From the NCBI RefSeq assembly GCF_052089425.1, contig NZ_JBQCZW010000001.1:62001-126000 (forward strand): a stretch of DNA of 64,000 nt, given 5' to 3'. The translations under genes were made by a program, and so were the position numbers. The notes below the pieces were generated by a model. The model was not told the DNA's origin. It saw only the letters and a program-made list of their open reading frames with translations, and did not search any database. This stretch comes from Ancrocorticia sp052089425 (GTDB lineage Bacteria; Actinomycetota; Actinomycetes; Actinomycetales; Actinomycetaceae). Below are positions 25,875-35,180 of the stretch, one piece after another (positions within the stretch are counted from its first letter, which is position 1; each line of letters begins with the position of its first letter).

Positions 25875-26740
25875 TCCGCTTCTTCCACTTGTTGGCGGGC
25901 CCTTTTTGCCCACAACCATCGGGGCCTGCCCGTGTAATCGCACCCCGTATGCGCTTCTTCGAAGCCACAGTTGCGGGCGTAATCCACAAGGGCTTCTGCT
26001 TGGCCTTCAGCGTGTTCCATCACAAGGATGCCGCCGGGGCGAAGGAGGCCAACGGCACGGTCAATGATCCCAATTGGGAGGTCGGTTCCCTCGGGCCCGC
26101 CTCCCCACAGCGCCATCGGTGGGTCCGCCTCAACTTCTGGGCTGAGCTCCACTGTGGGAGGAACGTAGGGAGGGTTGGACACGACAACCGCGAACATGCC
26201 TTCCATACCAGCCAAAGCATCCCGGGCATCGGCCTGAATCAGTTCCACGGGATTGCCGTAGCGGGCATTGTTCTCGCGTGCGGTTTCCAGTGCCTCCGAG
26301 GACAGTTCAACTGCGATCACTCGCGCTGCTGGAATCTCTGTTGCCACGGCCAGCGCGATGTTGCCGCTGCCCGTGCACAGGTCTGCTACGCGGATGACCT
26401 CATCGCCAACCGCATCGGCCACCATCTGGGCAGCGGCGTCTATCGCTTCTCCGGCTACCAGCTCAGTTTCGGGACGCACGATGAAGCATCCGGGACGGGA
26501 CACCAACTCCAGATACCGGAAGTACATGTGCCCCGTGACGTGTTGGAGCGGTACGCGCTCGCCTCTCTGGATCACCATGCGCCGAAAAAGCTCCTGTTGA
26601 TCTGCCGAAGGATCGCTGGCCGAGTGTAACGAATTCTCAGCGACTACTTCGGCAATTTCACGCGCATCGGAACCCGGTGACTCCAGTCCCTTGGCGGCCA
26701 GCCAACCCGTGGCTTGAATCACCACATCATTCCAGCGCAT
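25871..26740 (-). CDS. prmC: Release factor glutamine methyltransferase PrmC
   Basis: 289 residues. It methylates the Gln of the GGQ motif in release factors. An N-terminal helical domain is followed by a Rossmann-type SAM domain with VADLCTGSGNIALAVATEIP (motif I) and the active-site NPPY in VVVSNPPYVPP. Its ATG shares one base with the stop of prfA, its substrate gene (TAATG), which is strong functional context. Confidence 0.96.
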   Translation of the reverse strand: MRWNDVVIQATGWLAAKGLESPGSDAREIAEVVAENSLHSASDPSADQQELFRRMVIQRGERVPLQHVTGHMYFRYLELVSRPGCFIVRPETELVAGEAIDAAAQMVADAVGDEVIRVADLCTGSGNIALAVATEIPAARVIAVELSSEALETARENNARYGNPVELIQADARDALAGMEGMFAVVVSNPPYVPPTVELSPEVEADPPMALWGGGPEGTDLPIGIIDRAVGLLRPGGILVMEHAEGQAEALVDYARNCGFEEAHTGCDYTGRPRWLWAKRARQQVEEAE

Positions 26741-27840
26741 TAATCCTCCGCGTGCGCCATTCGCTCGGCTTCGTCCAAGTGACGCGCAGAATCGATGAGA
26801 GGGCCAAGCTCTCCGGCCAGCACATGATCGAGGTTGTATGCCTTGTATCCCGTGCGGTGGTCTGAGACTCGGTTCTCAGGGAAGTTGTAGGTACGGATGC
26901 GCTCGGAGCGATCCACCGTACGCACCTGCGAGCGCCGCAGCGCCGCGTTTTCTTCGGCCTGCTGATCAAGTTGAATCTGACGCAAGCGGGAGCGCAGCAC
27001 ACGCATCGCGGCCTCGCGATTCTGAATCTGAGACTTTTCGTCCTGCATAGACACCACAACGCCCGTGGGCAAGTGTGTGATGCGAACCGCCGAATCAGTG
27101 GTGTTCACGGACTGTCCACCGGGGCCAGAAGAACGGTATACATCGATCCTCAGATCCGAATCATGGATTTCCACTTCGCCGGGATCATCCACTTCAGCAA
27201 ACACCAGCACACCAGCCGCAGATGTGTGAACGCGGCCCTGCGATTCGGTGACGGGTACGCGCTGAACCCTGTGCACTCCGCCCTCATACTTCAGATGAGC
27301 CCATACGCCATCGGCCGGGTCTTGAAGTGTGCCTTTGGTGCGCACGGCCATCTGGAATTCTTTGTAACCACCCATATCCGTAGTGGTTGCGGACAGAATC
27401 TCCACAGCCCAGTTCTCATCTTCCGCGTAACGCTGGTACATCCGCACAAGATCACTGGCAAACAGCGCCGATTCCTCGCCGCCGGCCCCAGCCTTGACCT
27501 CAACGATGGCGTCACGCGCATCATCGGGATCTCGAGGAATAAGAACGTCATGAAGTTCTTCTTCTAAAGCATCAAACTTCTTTTTCAACCCTGCAATCTC
27601 GGGTTTGAACAGCTCGGCATCCTCGCCGCCGGCCGCCACAATGTCCTTCGCTTCAGCGAGGTCATCGGCCGCCACCCGGTATTCGCGATACACACGAATC
27701 ACGCGCCCCAGCTCCGCGTAACGGCGGCCAACCGATTTCATTTTTGCCGGAGATTTCAGCACCTCCGGGCTAGACATGCTTGCCTCAACCTGCTCGTAAT
27801 CCGCGAGCATCTGTTCGGCTAGCTCGACCTTCTTATCCAC
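26740..27840 (-). CDS. prfA: Peptide chain release factor 1
   Basis: 366 residues, standard RF1 length. It reads UAA and UAG. The catalytic GGQ is in YRSSGPGGQSVNTTDSAVRI, and domain 2 has the expected acidic helical region at the N-terminus. It is followed by prmC with a one-base overlap. The gap to rpmE upstream (83 nt) contains a strong hairpin. Confidence 0.97.
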   Translation of the reverse strand: MDKKVELAEQMLADYEQVEASMSSPEVLKSPAKMKSVGRRYAELGRVIRVYREYRVAADDLAEAKDIVAAGGEDAELFKPEIAGLKKKFDALEEELHDVLIPRDPDDARDAIVEVKAGAGGEESALFASDLVRMYQRYAEDENWAVEILSATTTDMGGYKEFQMAVRTKGTLQDPADGVWAHLKYEGGVHRVQRVPVTESQGRVHTSAAGVLVFAEVDDPGEVEIHDSDLRIDVYRSSGPGGQSVNTTDSAVRITHLPTGVVVSMQDEKSQIQNREAAMRVLRSRLRQIQLDQQAEENAALRRSQVRTVDRSERIRTYNFPENRVSDHRTGYKAYNLDHVLAGELGPLIDSARHLDEAERMAHAED

Positions 27841-27879
27841 GGTTCCCTCGATTCAGCTGGCTACACCCTCAATCATGGC

Positions 27880-27911
27880 AGATGCCGGCACAGCAAGCTG
27901 TGCCGGCATCT
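27880..27911 (-). terminator. Perfect 14-bp hairpin between rpmE and prfA
   Basis: AGATGCCGGCACAG and CTGTGCCGGCATCT form a perfect 14-bp stem with a 4-nt loop. No U-tract follows on the minus strand. It may end part of the rpmE transcripts so that the ribosomal protein gene is expressed more than prfA, or act as an mRNA 3'-end stabiliser. Confidence 0.7.
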
Positions 27912-27923
27912 AGAGCTCTATAA

Positions 27924-28136
27924 CTACTTCTTGCGCTTGCCGTAGCGAGCCTCGAAGCGAGCCACACGGCCGCCGGTATCGAGGATCTTCTGCTTACCCG
28001 TGTAGAACGGATGGCACGCATTGCACACGTCAACGCGAAGGTGATCGCCTGCAAAGGTTGAGCTTGTTTCGAACTCGTTCCCACACGTGCAGGTGACCTG
28101 GATGGCGTGGTAATCAGGGTGGATTCCCTGCTTCAT
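27924..28136 (-). CDS. rpmE: 50S ribosomal protein bL31, zinc-binding form
   Basis: 70 residues. The zinc ligands are kept (CTCG near residue 16 and CNAC near residue 38), so this is the zinc-containing C+ form rather than the zinc-free paralogue made in zinc starvation. It lies between rho and prfA, the standard actinobacterial order. A -10-like CATAAT is present upstream on the minus strand (28218-28213), so it probably has its own promoter. Confidence 0.97.
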   Translation of the reverse strand: MKQGIHPDYHAIQVTCTCGNEFETSSTFAGDHLRVDVCNACHPFYTGKQKILDTGGRVARFEARYGKRKK

Positions 28137-28294
28137 AGTATTCTCCTTGGATCGTTTTGCGCCCCGGGTCCAACCTGCGGTAGCAGGCCGGTGAACCGAA
28201 AGCCGACGAAATATTATGACACGCTCCCCTTCCCTGTGACCAGAGCAGAGAGGCGCTGGTGAGTAACTCCACTAGTGAAGCACTCCGGTGGCAC

Positions 28295-30229
28295 CTACTT
28301 ATTGCCACCCTGCATTGAACGCATAATGGACACGAGGAATTCCGCGTTGTTTTCCGTCTTGCGCATGCGTCCCAACAGGAAATCGGAAGCGTCATTCACA
28401 TCGAGCGTTCCCAGTGCCCGGCGCAGATGCCAGATCACCTTGAGTTCCTCTGCGGTGAACAAGAGTTCTTCACGCCGCGTGCCAGATGCATTCACATCGA
28501 TAGCGGGGTAAATCCGGCGGTCGGCCAACTGACGCGATAGGCGCAGCTCCATGTTGCCGGTTCCCTTGAACTCCTCGAAGATCACTTCGTCCATCTTCGA
28601 TCCGGTTTCCACAAGAGCCGAAGCAATGATGGTCAGAGATCCACCATTTTCGATATTGCGGGCCGCTCCGAAGAACTTCTTGGGCGGGTACAGGGCACCC
28701 GCATCCACGCCACCGGAAAGGATACGTCCGGAAGCCGGCGCAGCCAGATTATAGGCCCGTGACAGGCGAGTGATGGAATCGAGCAGCACCACCACGTCCT
28801 GACCGAGTTCCACGAGGCGCTTAGCGCGTTCAATGGTCAGCTCGGCAACGATGGTGTGATCGGAGGCGGGGCGATCGAAGGTAGAGGCGATAACCTCACC
28901 CTTGACCAAGCGCTTCATATCCGTCACTTCTTCTGGGCGCTCATCAACAAGCACCACCATGAGATGAACATCAGGATTGTTTGTGGCAATGGCCTTGGCG
29001 ATCTGTTGCATCACCATGGTCTTACCGGCCTTCGGCGGGGACACAATGAGGCCACGCTGGCCCTTGCCCACCGGGGCTACGAGATCGATGGAACGCGCGG
29101 TCAATGCCTTGGAGGTTGTCTCCATTCGCAGCATTTCCTGCGGGTAGAGCGGGGTGAGCTTATTGAACTCGTCCCGGGTTTTCGACAACTCGGGGTCCAA
29201 AGAGTTGACGGAATCGATCTGAACCAACGGATTCAGCTTCGAGCCACCGTACTTGCGATGCTGGTTGCGCCCGCGATTCTGATTCTCGCGCTCGCTGCGC
29301 TGGCGGACGGATCCAACCAGCGCGTCTCCGCGCCGTAGGCCGTACTGACGAACAATCTGCTGGGAAACCGAGGCATCATTGTTGCCGGGGAGGTATCCGC
29401 CGGTCCGCAGGAAAGCTTGGTTACCTTCCATATCCAGAATTCCGGCGACGGGGATAAGCACCTCATCATCGCTGGAATCTTGACGGACGTTATCTTGCCG
29501 GCCTGAATCTTGCCGGCCTGAATCTTGCCGTCCGCCATCTTGGCGCCCGCCATTCTGACGGTCCCCTCGCTGGTTATCCGAACGGTCCTGGCGGCCATTA
29601 TCTTGATTGCGCTGATTATCGCGGCCACGGTTGCGTTCGCGCCGGTTGCGCCGGTTACGACGGTTCGGGGAATCGTCCTCATCGGAATCGCTAGCCTTGC
29701 GCTCGGCCGCTTCACCAATGGCGTCTAGTGCTGCGCGACGATCGTCATCAGACATCTCATCGCGGCGTGGGCGCCCTGAACGATCACGCCTGTTCCGGCG
29801 GTTACCATCATGGCGATTATCATCGCGACGATTATTGTTATTGTCACGGTTGCCAGATTCACGTCCCGAGCGGTCCGGAAGCACAATGTCCTCAGTGGAC
29901 AGTGGCTGACTGGTTTGCTTTGGAGCAGCCTTTTCTTGCTGCGGGGCTGCTTGCTGTGGTGCTGCTTGCTTGGGCTCGGATGCCTGAGGTTTGGTTTCCT
30001 TAGGCTCAGGAGCCTTCTTTGCTCCCTGTGCTCCTTCGGTTCCCGCTGAAGCCACAGGTGCTTTGGGCGGACGGCCACGCTTGGCCGGCCCCTGCACCGC
30101 GCGGATCTCACTAACAAGATCTGCCTTGCGCGCCTTGGGCGAAACGTTGATGCCCAGAGACTGCGCGAGCTCTTTAAGTTCGGGGAGACGCATCGTTGAG
30201 ATTGCGCCGCTCGTGCGAGTTTCGCTCAC
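28295..30229 (-). CDS. rho: Transcription termination factor Rho
   Basis: 644 residues from the GTG at 30229, preceded by GGAAGGA at 6 nt. Order: N-terminal SAP-like helical domain (MRLPELKELAQSLGINVSPK), a low-complexity region of about 200 residues rich in Arg, Asn, Asp, Gln and Glu, the RNA-binding cold-shock domain (VAGILDMEGNQAFLRTGGYL), and the ATPase (RGLIVSPPKAGKTMVMQQIA). The disordered insert is typical of Actinobacteria, where it adds RNA affinity. It contains Gly-Arg-Gln-Asp repeats. It lies upstream of rpmE with a gap of 158 nt. The 293-nt leader upstream shows no clear riboswitch or box. Confidence 0.96.
   Translation of the reverse strand: MSETRTSGAISTMRLPELKELAQSLGINVSPKARKADLVSEIRAVQGPAKRGRPPKAPVASAGTEGAQGAKKAPEPKETKPQASEPKQAAPQQAAPQQEKAAPKQTSQPLSTEDIVLPDRSGRESGNRDNNNNRRDDNRHDGNRRNRRDRSGRPRRDEMSDDDRRAALDAIGEAAERKASDSDEDDSPNRRNRRNRRERNRGRDNQRNQDNGRQDRSDNQRGDRQNGGRQDGGRQDSGRQDSGRQDNVRQDSSDDEVLIPVAGILDMEGNQAFLRTGGYLPGNNDASVSQQIVRQYGLRRGDALVGSVRQRSERENQNRGRNQHRKYGGSKLNPLVQIDSVNSLDPELSKTRDEFNKLTPLYPQEMLRMETTSKALTARSIDLVAPVGKGQRGLIVSPPKAGKTMVMQQIAKAIATNNPDVHLMVVLVDERPEEVTDMKRLVKGEVIASTFDRPASDHTIVAELTIERAKRLVELGQDVVVLLDSITRLSRAYNLAAPASGRILSGGVDAGALYPPKKFFGAARNIENGGSLTIIASALVETGSKMDEVIFEEFKGTGNMELRLSRQLADRRIYPAIDVNASGTRREELLFTAEELKVIWHLRRALGTLDVNDASDFLLGRMRKTENNAEFLVSIMRSMQGGNK
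29492..29536 (-). repeat. 15-bp tandem repeat inside rho
   Basis: ATCTTGCCGGCCTGA occurs twice exactly in tandem (29492-29506 and 29507-29521) with a third diverged unit beginning at 29522. It encodes Gly-Arg-Gln-Asp-Ser units in the disordered insert of Rho. The unit is a multiple of three, so copy-number change would not break the frame. Confidence 0.85.
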
Positions 30230-30482
30230 GAGTGTCCTTCCTTGCAAAGGGTTGTCATATCCGCTCTGCGATAGCCGGAGGTGCTCCGGCCGTGTTTGTA
30301 AGAGGATGGCATCGATACTATTGCGCGAATTGATTCCACGGATTCATCAACCCGAAAAATCTACGATGCCTTACCGAGACACATATGTGTGCATTAGTCG
30401 GTACGTGGTCACTTTAGCAGCAAATACAAGCACCGCGCATCAATTTCGCCACGTGAGCTAAGAAACGTCTGACAGGGAGGAA

Positions 30483-30507
30483 TTTGGGAGGCCGTCGTCG
30501 TCCCAAA
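30483..30507 (-). terminator. Hairpin downstream of the radical SAM gene
   Basis: TTTGGGA (30483-30489) pairs with TCCCAAA (30501-30507) around an 11-nt loop that contains GTCGTCG. It lies 15 nt after the stop of the minus-strand radical SAM gene and upstream of the rho gene, so it probably separates the two transcripts. The sequence following it on the minus strand is only weakly T-rich. Confidence 0.5.
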
Positions 30508-30522
30508 AACCGAACTCATCGC

Positions 30523-31668
30523 TTACGAAACCGCGTGCGCCGAACGAGGAACCGGAAGGGAATCACGCAAACGCGCCGGAACGTATAGGCACATCGGATC
30601 TTCTGCGAGCGGATCACCCGTGACCGCGTAGGCACGCGAACGCCCGCCACCGCACCACTGGTTGTATTCGCATGCCCCACACTTGCCACCGAAGGTTTCA
30701 GGATGGCGCATCGAACGCATCAGGGGATCGTCCTGATAGAGGCTGACAATTGACTTTTCCTTGACGTTGCCAACATTCTTCGGCATGAAGCCCGAAGGTG
30801 TAACGTTCCCCACATTGGTCACGAACATAATGCCGTTGCCATCACGAACCCCGAAGGAACGGCCAAGCCGCGTTGCCTGAACCTCCTGCGGAGTCATGCC
30901 TTCGGCCATCATGCGTTGGGCGGCCACGCGGCGATAGTGCAACGCCTCGGTTGTCCGAACCTCGAACGGTTCGGTGGTGTTCAGTTCATCCGCCCACTCC
31001 AGCACCTTTTCGGCCTCCAACGGATCGATCTCCGAGAGCATGAGGCCGCGGCCGGTACGGATCAGGAAGAACAACGTCCACCGCATCACCTCGTGGCGCT
31101 CCATGAGCTGGCGGATGCCGTCCAGATCGCCCAGAGTCTGCTCGCTCACGAGCGTGTTGATCTGGAGAGGTATGCCCAATTCACCCGCCCAGTCCATCGC
31201 CTCAAGCGTATGATCGAACGTTCCCTCCACCCGGCGAATACCATCGTGGGTTTGGGCAGAAGCGCCATCCAAGCTGAGGGAAATCGCCTGCATACCAGCA
31301 TCCTTGAGCGTTGCCATCCGCTCGCGGGTCAGAAGGGGCGTTGCCGAAGGAGAGAGGGACACCCCAATCCCCCGCTCCCGGGCCGCGGCCATAATCTCTT
31401 CTAAATCATCGCGGCGCAACGGATCCCCACCGGTCAAAATAAGGTGGGGAAGCGGATCGCCAAAATCAAGAATATCGTCAAGGACCCGCTTGCATTCATC
31501 CGTGGAAAGTTCTCCCGGCAGGGCTCTGCGCATCGCCTTTGCGCGGCAATGCCTGCACACCAAGTCGCATGCCAATGTCAGTTCCCAATAAACGATCATC
31601 GGAGCGCGATCGTAGGCGAAGTTCCTTGGGCGAACCGAACCAATGGGTAGCGGATTCTTAGTGTGCAC
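30523..31668 (-). CDS. Radical SAM/SPASM protein (TIGR04053-like)
   Basis: 381 residues. The radical SAM cluster motif is CDLVCRHC (Cys34, Cys38, Cys41), with the glycine motif LILTGGDPLRRDDL. The C-terminal SPASM part has auxiliary-cluster cysteines (GGKCGACEYNQWCGGGR and a Cys near the end in DPMCLYVP). Relatives include PqqE/MftC-like peptide-modifying enzymes and AhbC/D-like haem enzymes. No small precursor peptide or cofactor gene is adjacent. It lies between rho and the threonine genes on the same strand. The start is GTG and its ribosome-binding site is poor. Substrate unknown. Confidence 0.85.
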   Translation of the reverse strand: MHTKNPLPIGSVRPRNFAYDRAPMIVYWELTLACDLVCRHCRAKAMRRALPGELSTDECKRVLDDILDFGDPLPHLILTGGDPLRRDDLEEIMAAARERGIGVSLSPSATPLLTRERMATLKDAGMQAISLSLDGASAQTHDGIRRVEGTFDHTLEAMDWAGELGIPLQINTLVSEQTLGDLDGIRQLMERHEVMRWTLFFLIRTGRGLMLSEIDPLEAEKVLEWADELNTTEPFEVRTTEALHYRRVAAQRMMAEGMTPQEVQATRLGRSFGVRDGNGIMFVTNVGNVTPSGFMPKNVGNVKEKSIVSLYQDDPLMRSMRHPETFGGKCGACEYNQWCGGGRSRAYAVTGDPLAEDPMCLYVPARLRDSLPVPRSAHAVS

Positions 31669-31758
31669 GGGGGCGGTCCCATCCTTCCAGCAAAGTTTGC
31701 TACAGCCGATCGTAGTTCCGGCCGTGGCTCACAGGTAGGACTTTAGGGACACCCCGGC

Positions 31759-32724
31759 CTACGGGATAAGATACGCGCCTGAGGCAGGCATGCCCCGAAC
31801 CTCCGAAAACCCAGATGCTGCCATGCGGGCGGACGCTTCATCGTCCAGCTCCCCCAGCACAAGAATGGACGGGCCCGCTCCCGAGATAACTGCGGGAAAT
31901 CGCCGCATTCTCAGGTAGTCGAGGGCGTTGGCGGAGGCTTGCATGGAGGCCGCCCGGTAGCTCTGGTGGAGCTTCTCTTCGGTTGCTTCATACAGGAAGT
32001 TCGGCTCGTGTTCGAGTGCCAAAACCAACAGTGCGGTTCGCGACGCATTGAAGGCAGCATCCCGGTGCGGGACCTGTTCTGGCAACACAGAGCGTGCCGT
32101 TTCCGTCAGCAGCTCAGCGTCCGGAATCAGCAAAGTCGTGCGGACATCACCGCGCACGTGGATGGGCAGGGCATGGGCGCCAGCCCCATCGCACCACGCA
32201 ACCACCGCTCCCCCGTAGATTGCGGGAGCCGCATTGTCCGGGTGGCCCTCGAACTCCGTGGCGAGCTGCAACATGACCTGATCGTTCAGCGCCTCCGGCT
32301 CATCAACGAGGCCTCTGGCCAACATCAGGCCGGCCACGACAGCAGAAGCTGAGGATCCCAACCCCCTACCCTGACGAATACCATTGGTGCATGTGAGTTC
32401 AAGGCTTGGCTGAGCTACGCCCACATGATCGAGGGCGCGGCGCAGCGCGCGCACCACCAAATGGGAACCATCGCGGGGCAGGTAGTCCGCGCCCTCTCCG
32501 TGGATGGTGACGTGGGCTTCGGGGCTCGGGCTGGGGTTCGGCCTGGGGCCGGGGTTAGGGGTGGGCTGGGACGTGGCGTCGTGCACGCCCGATTCGCCCG
32601 GCACAACCCGAACTTCTACCTGATCCCAGATATCGTGAGCCATCCCCATGCAATCGAAACCGGGGCCAAGGTTGCCAGAGGTGGCCGGAACAGCCACCTG
32701 CGCCCGGTGATGAGCCACACGCAT
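31759..32724 (-). CDS. thrB: Homoserine kinase
   Basis: 321 residues, GHMP kinase family. It phosphorylates homoserine on the way to threonine. The ATP-binding motif is QGRGLGSSASAVVAGLMLAR, and the N-terminal substrate loop is VPATSGNLGPGFDCMG. A Pro/Asn/Ser-rich insert near residues 50-68 (TPNPGPRPNPSPSP) is unusual but lies in a surface loop. Its ATG shares one base with the thrC stop. It is the last gene of hom-thrC-thrB. Confidence 0.95.
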   Translation of the reverse strand: MRVAHHRAQVAVPATSGNLGPGFDCMGMAHDIWDQVEVRVVPGESGVHDATSQPTPNPGPRPNPSPSPEAHVTIHGEGADYLPRDGSHLVVRALRRALDHVGVAQPSLELTCTNGIRQGRGLGSSASAVVAGLMLARGLVDEPEALNDQVMLQLATEFEGHPDNAAPAIYGGAVVAWCDGAGAHALPIHVRGDVRTTLLIPDAELLTETARSVLPEQVPHRDAAFNASRTALLVLALEHEPNFLYEATEEKLHQSYRAASMQASANALDYLRMRRFPAVISGAGPSILVLGELDDEASARMAASGFSEVRGMPASGAYLIP

Positions 32725-33824
32725 TACAGTCCCAGAGCGGTTGCAGCAGCTTCGAGGGTTGGCGCAATCGGATCGAAATCCAGCTCGCGGCCGCCAAGGG
32801 CCGTTGCCGTATCCTTCAGCCCATTGCCCGTCACCGTGCAGACGATCGTGGCACCTTCAGGCACCTTGCCCGCTTCCGCTGCCTTGATCAGACCTGCGAT
32901 GGAAGCTGCCGAACCCGGTTCGATGAACACACCAACCTCTGCGGCAAGAATCGCCTGAGCCGAAAGAATCTGTTCATCGGTCACGCGATCGATCCAACCA
33001 TGCGAATCATCGCGGGCGGCTTCGGCAAATTTCCAGGAGGCGGGATTGCCGATGCGAATGGCGGTTGCCACTGTTTCCGGCTTCTCCACGGGGTGGCCCA
33101 ACACCAGTGGCGCGGCCCCCCACGCTTGAACGCCCCACATTTCGGGGACCTTCGTGGCAACGGGCGGAAGGTGGGTTGCCGTTTCGTCCATGGAAGCGAT
33201 CGTGGAACGCCCGGCGTATTCGTTGTACCCCATCCAGTAAGCGGAGATGTTGCCAGCATTACCTACGGGAAGCACATGAATATCCGGGGCATCCCCCAAG
33301 TAGTCAACCACCTCGAAGGCGGCGGTCTTTTGCCCCTGCAGCCGGTAGGGATTCACGGAGTTGACCAGCGCAACAGGGTAGTGTTCGGTCAATTCGCGGG
33401 TCATCGTCAGGCAATCATCGAAGTTACCGTCAACGGCAACAAGATGGGCGCCATGCACAATAGCTTGGGCGAGTTTGCCGGCGGCAATCTTTCCGGCCGG
33501 CAGGATCACAGCGCTCTTGAGCCCGGCAGCAACGGCGTAGGCCGCAGCCGAGGCAGAGGTGTTGCCCGTTGAAGCACAGGCCACGATCTTCGTATCCGAT
33601 TGAAGGACCTTCGAAATCGCGGTTGTCATGCCGCGATCCTTGAACGAACCCGTAGGGTTCATTCCCTCCACCTTCACGTACACGCGAGCGCCCGTGCGCT
33701 CATCCAAAGCCCGCGCATGCACGAGTGGAGTGCCACCCTCCCCCAAGCTCACGATTGGGTCAGATTCTCCAAAGGGCAATCGGTCACGGTACTCGGGGAT
33801 AACTCCCTGCCACTGATGAGCCAT
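32724..33824 (-). CDS. thrC: Threonine synthase
   Basis: 366 residues from the ATG at 33824, which overlaps the hom stop by one base (TGATG). PLP-dependent; the lysine that binds PLP is Lys62 in NPTGSFKDRGMT, and the phosphate-binding loop is VLPVGNAGNISAYWMGY. The length matches the short actinobacterial ThrC. An in-frame start at 33947 lies inside hom. It converts O-phosphohomoserine to threonine, the product of ThrB. Confidence 0.95.
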   Translation of the reverse strand: MAHQWQGVIPEYRDRLPFGESDPIVSLGEGGTPLVHARALDERTGARVYVKVEGMNPTGSFKDRGMTTAISKVLQSDTKIVACASTGNTSASAAAYAVAAGLKSAVILPAGKIAAGKLAQAIVHGAHLVAVDGNFDDCLTMTRELTEHYPVALVNSVNPYRLQGQKTAAFEVVDYLGDAPDIHVLPVGNAGNISAYWMGYNEYAGRSTIASMDETATHLPPVATKVPEMWGVQAWGAAPLVLGHPVEKPETVATAIRIGNPASWKFAEAARDDSHGWIDRVTDEQILSAQAILAAEVGVFIEPGSAASIAGLIKAAEAGKVPEGATIVCTVTGNGLKDTATALGGRELDFDPIAPTLEAAATALGL

Positions 33825-35131
33825 CAGGCCTCCTCTACTCGCATGACGCGCCGAATACCGGCCACGTACCGCGATTCTTCCAGCTGAGCGGTTGTCTGTT
33901 GTAGCGCGGCGTAGGGTGCCGCGTGCGTTGTGACGGTCAGGTGACACACGGCCCGGCCCGGCAGTCCGTCCTCACCCTGAAGCACCCTCTCGTGCTCCTG
34001 CCCCACGGCGCTGATCGACACACCGTTGCGGGCGAAGATTCCGCTTACTTCCGTCAAGACGCCCACGGTATCATCGACGGCCAGTTCCACCTGATACCGC
34101 GAAACGCTTTCTTCGATGGGCAAGACGGGAAGGTCAGCGTAGATGAGCTCTCGTGGGGCGTGCCCGCCCTCCACAATGTGGCTTGCCGCCGCCACGGCGT
34201 CCGACAACACGGCGGAGGCGGTGGGAGCCCCACCTGCTCCGCGCCCATAGAACATCAGGCGATCTGCTGCTTCCGCTTCGATGACAACCGCGTTAAACGG
34301 CCCGTGCACGCTAGCCAACGGGTGTGAATTCGGGATAAGCATCGGGGCAACCGTTGCTTCAATACCCGTTTCCCGGCGTTTGGCCGAAGCGATCAGTTTA
34401 ATCACGTAGCCGGCCCGTGTGGCCGCGGAAATGTCCTCAGCCGTGACTGAACGGATGCCCTCGACGTGCACCTGATCCATCGCAACGCGAGAATGGAACG
34501 CCAGCGAGGCCAAGATTGCGCACTTAGCAGCCGCATCGAAGCCATCCACATCGGCGGTAGGATCTGCCTCCGCAAATCCGAGCCGCTGGGCTTCAGCCAG
34601 AACCCCATCGAAGTCCAGGCCCTTGGTTGTCATCTCATCAAGAATGTAATTGGTGGTGCCGTTGACGATCCCCAGAACGGCCGTGATGCGATCGCCCGCA
34701 AGAGATTCACGCAGCCCGTAAACCACAGGAACCGCGCCGGCCACCGCCGCCTCATAGTACAAATCCACATCCGCCCGCGCGGCCGCCTCGTACAGTTCGG
34801 GGCCGTGGGCCGCTAGGAGTGCCTTGTTTCCTGTAACAACGGAAGCTCCGTGTTCAAAGGCTTCCAAGATATAGCTGCGGGCCGGCTCAATACCGCCGAT
34901 GAGCTCCACAACAATATTGGCACCAGCTATCAACTCGGATACATCCGTGGTGAGCAGCGTTCGGTCAATTGCTGGATCGCGAGGCGCATCAATATCGCGA
35001 ACCGCAATACCCGTCAGATGCAGCCACGCACCCGCCCGGGCCGTGAGATCTGCCGCTTGCTCATCCAGCAAGCGAGCTACCTGAGTACCTACAGTGCCAC
35101 ATCCAAGAAGGGCAACTTTCACGTCTTCCAC
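33824..35131 (-). CDS. hom: Homoserine dehydrogenase
   Basis: 435 residues from the GTG at 35131, with AAAGGAG 5-6 nt upstream; the open frame runs further but the extra residues do not resemble the family. NAD(P)-binding motif ALLGCGTVGTQVARLL, catalytic domain with VVTGNKALLAAHG and NGTTNYILDEM, and a C-terminal ACT domain (YQVELAVDDTVGVLTEVSGI) for feedback control by threonine. It leads hom-thrC-thrB. A 13-bp direct repeat lies 50-86 bp upstream. Confidence 0.95.
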   Translation of the reverse strand: MEDVKVALLGCGTVGTQVARLLDEQAADLTARAGAWLHLTGIAVRDIDAPRDPAIDRTLLTTDVSELIAGANIVVELIGGIEPARSYILEAFEHGASVVTGNKALLAAHGPELYEAAARADVDLYYEAAVAGAVPVVYGLRESLAGDRITAVLGIVNGTTNYILDEMTTKGLDFDGVLAEAQRLGFAEADPTADVDGFDAAAKCAILASLAFHSRVAMDQVHVEGIRSVTAEDISAATRAGYVIKLIASAKRRETGIEATVAPMLIPNSHPLASVHGPFNAVVIEAEAADRLMFYGRGAGGAPTASAVLSDAVAAASHIVEGGHAPRELIYADLPVLPIEESVSRYQVELAVDDTVGVLTEVSGIFARNGVSISAVGQEHERVLQGEDGLPGRAVCHLTVTTHAAPYAALQQTTAQLEESRYVAGIRRVMRVEEA

Positions 35132-35180
35132 GGATTCTCCTTTCAGATGCCCCAAGCGTACTGGGCACAAGCGATCGGCC

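Noticed and set aside
28287..28309. Hairpin GGTGGCA/TGCCACC at the rho stop codon as a terminator
   Set aside because: Only 7 bp, no U-tract and it overlaps the last codon of rho; weak evidence.
29480..29560. Repeats resembling a CRISPR array
   Set aside because: Units are directly adjacent without spacers and encode a regular Gly-Arg-Gln-Asp pattern within rho; no cas genes nearby.
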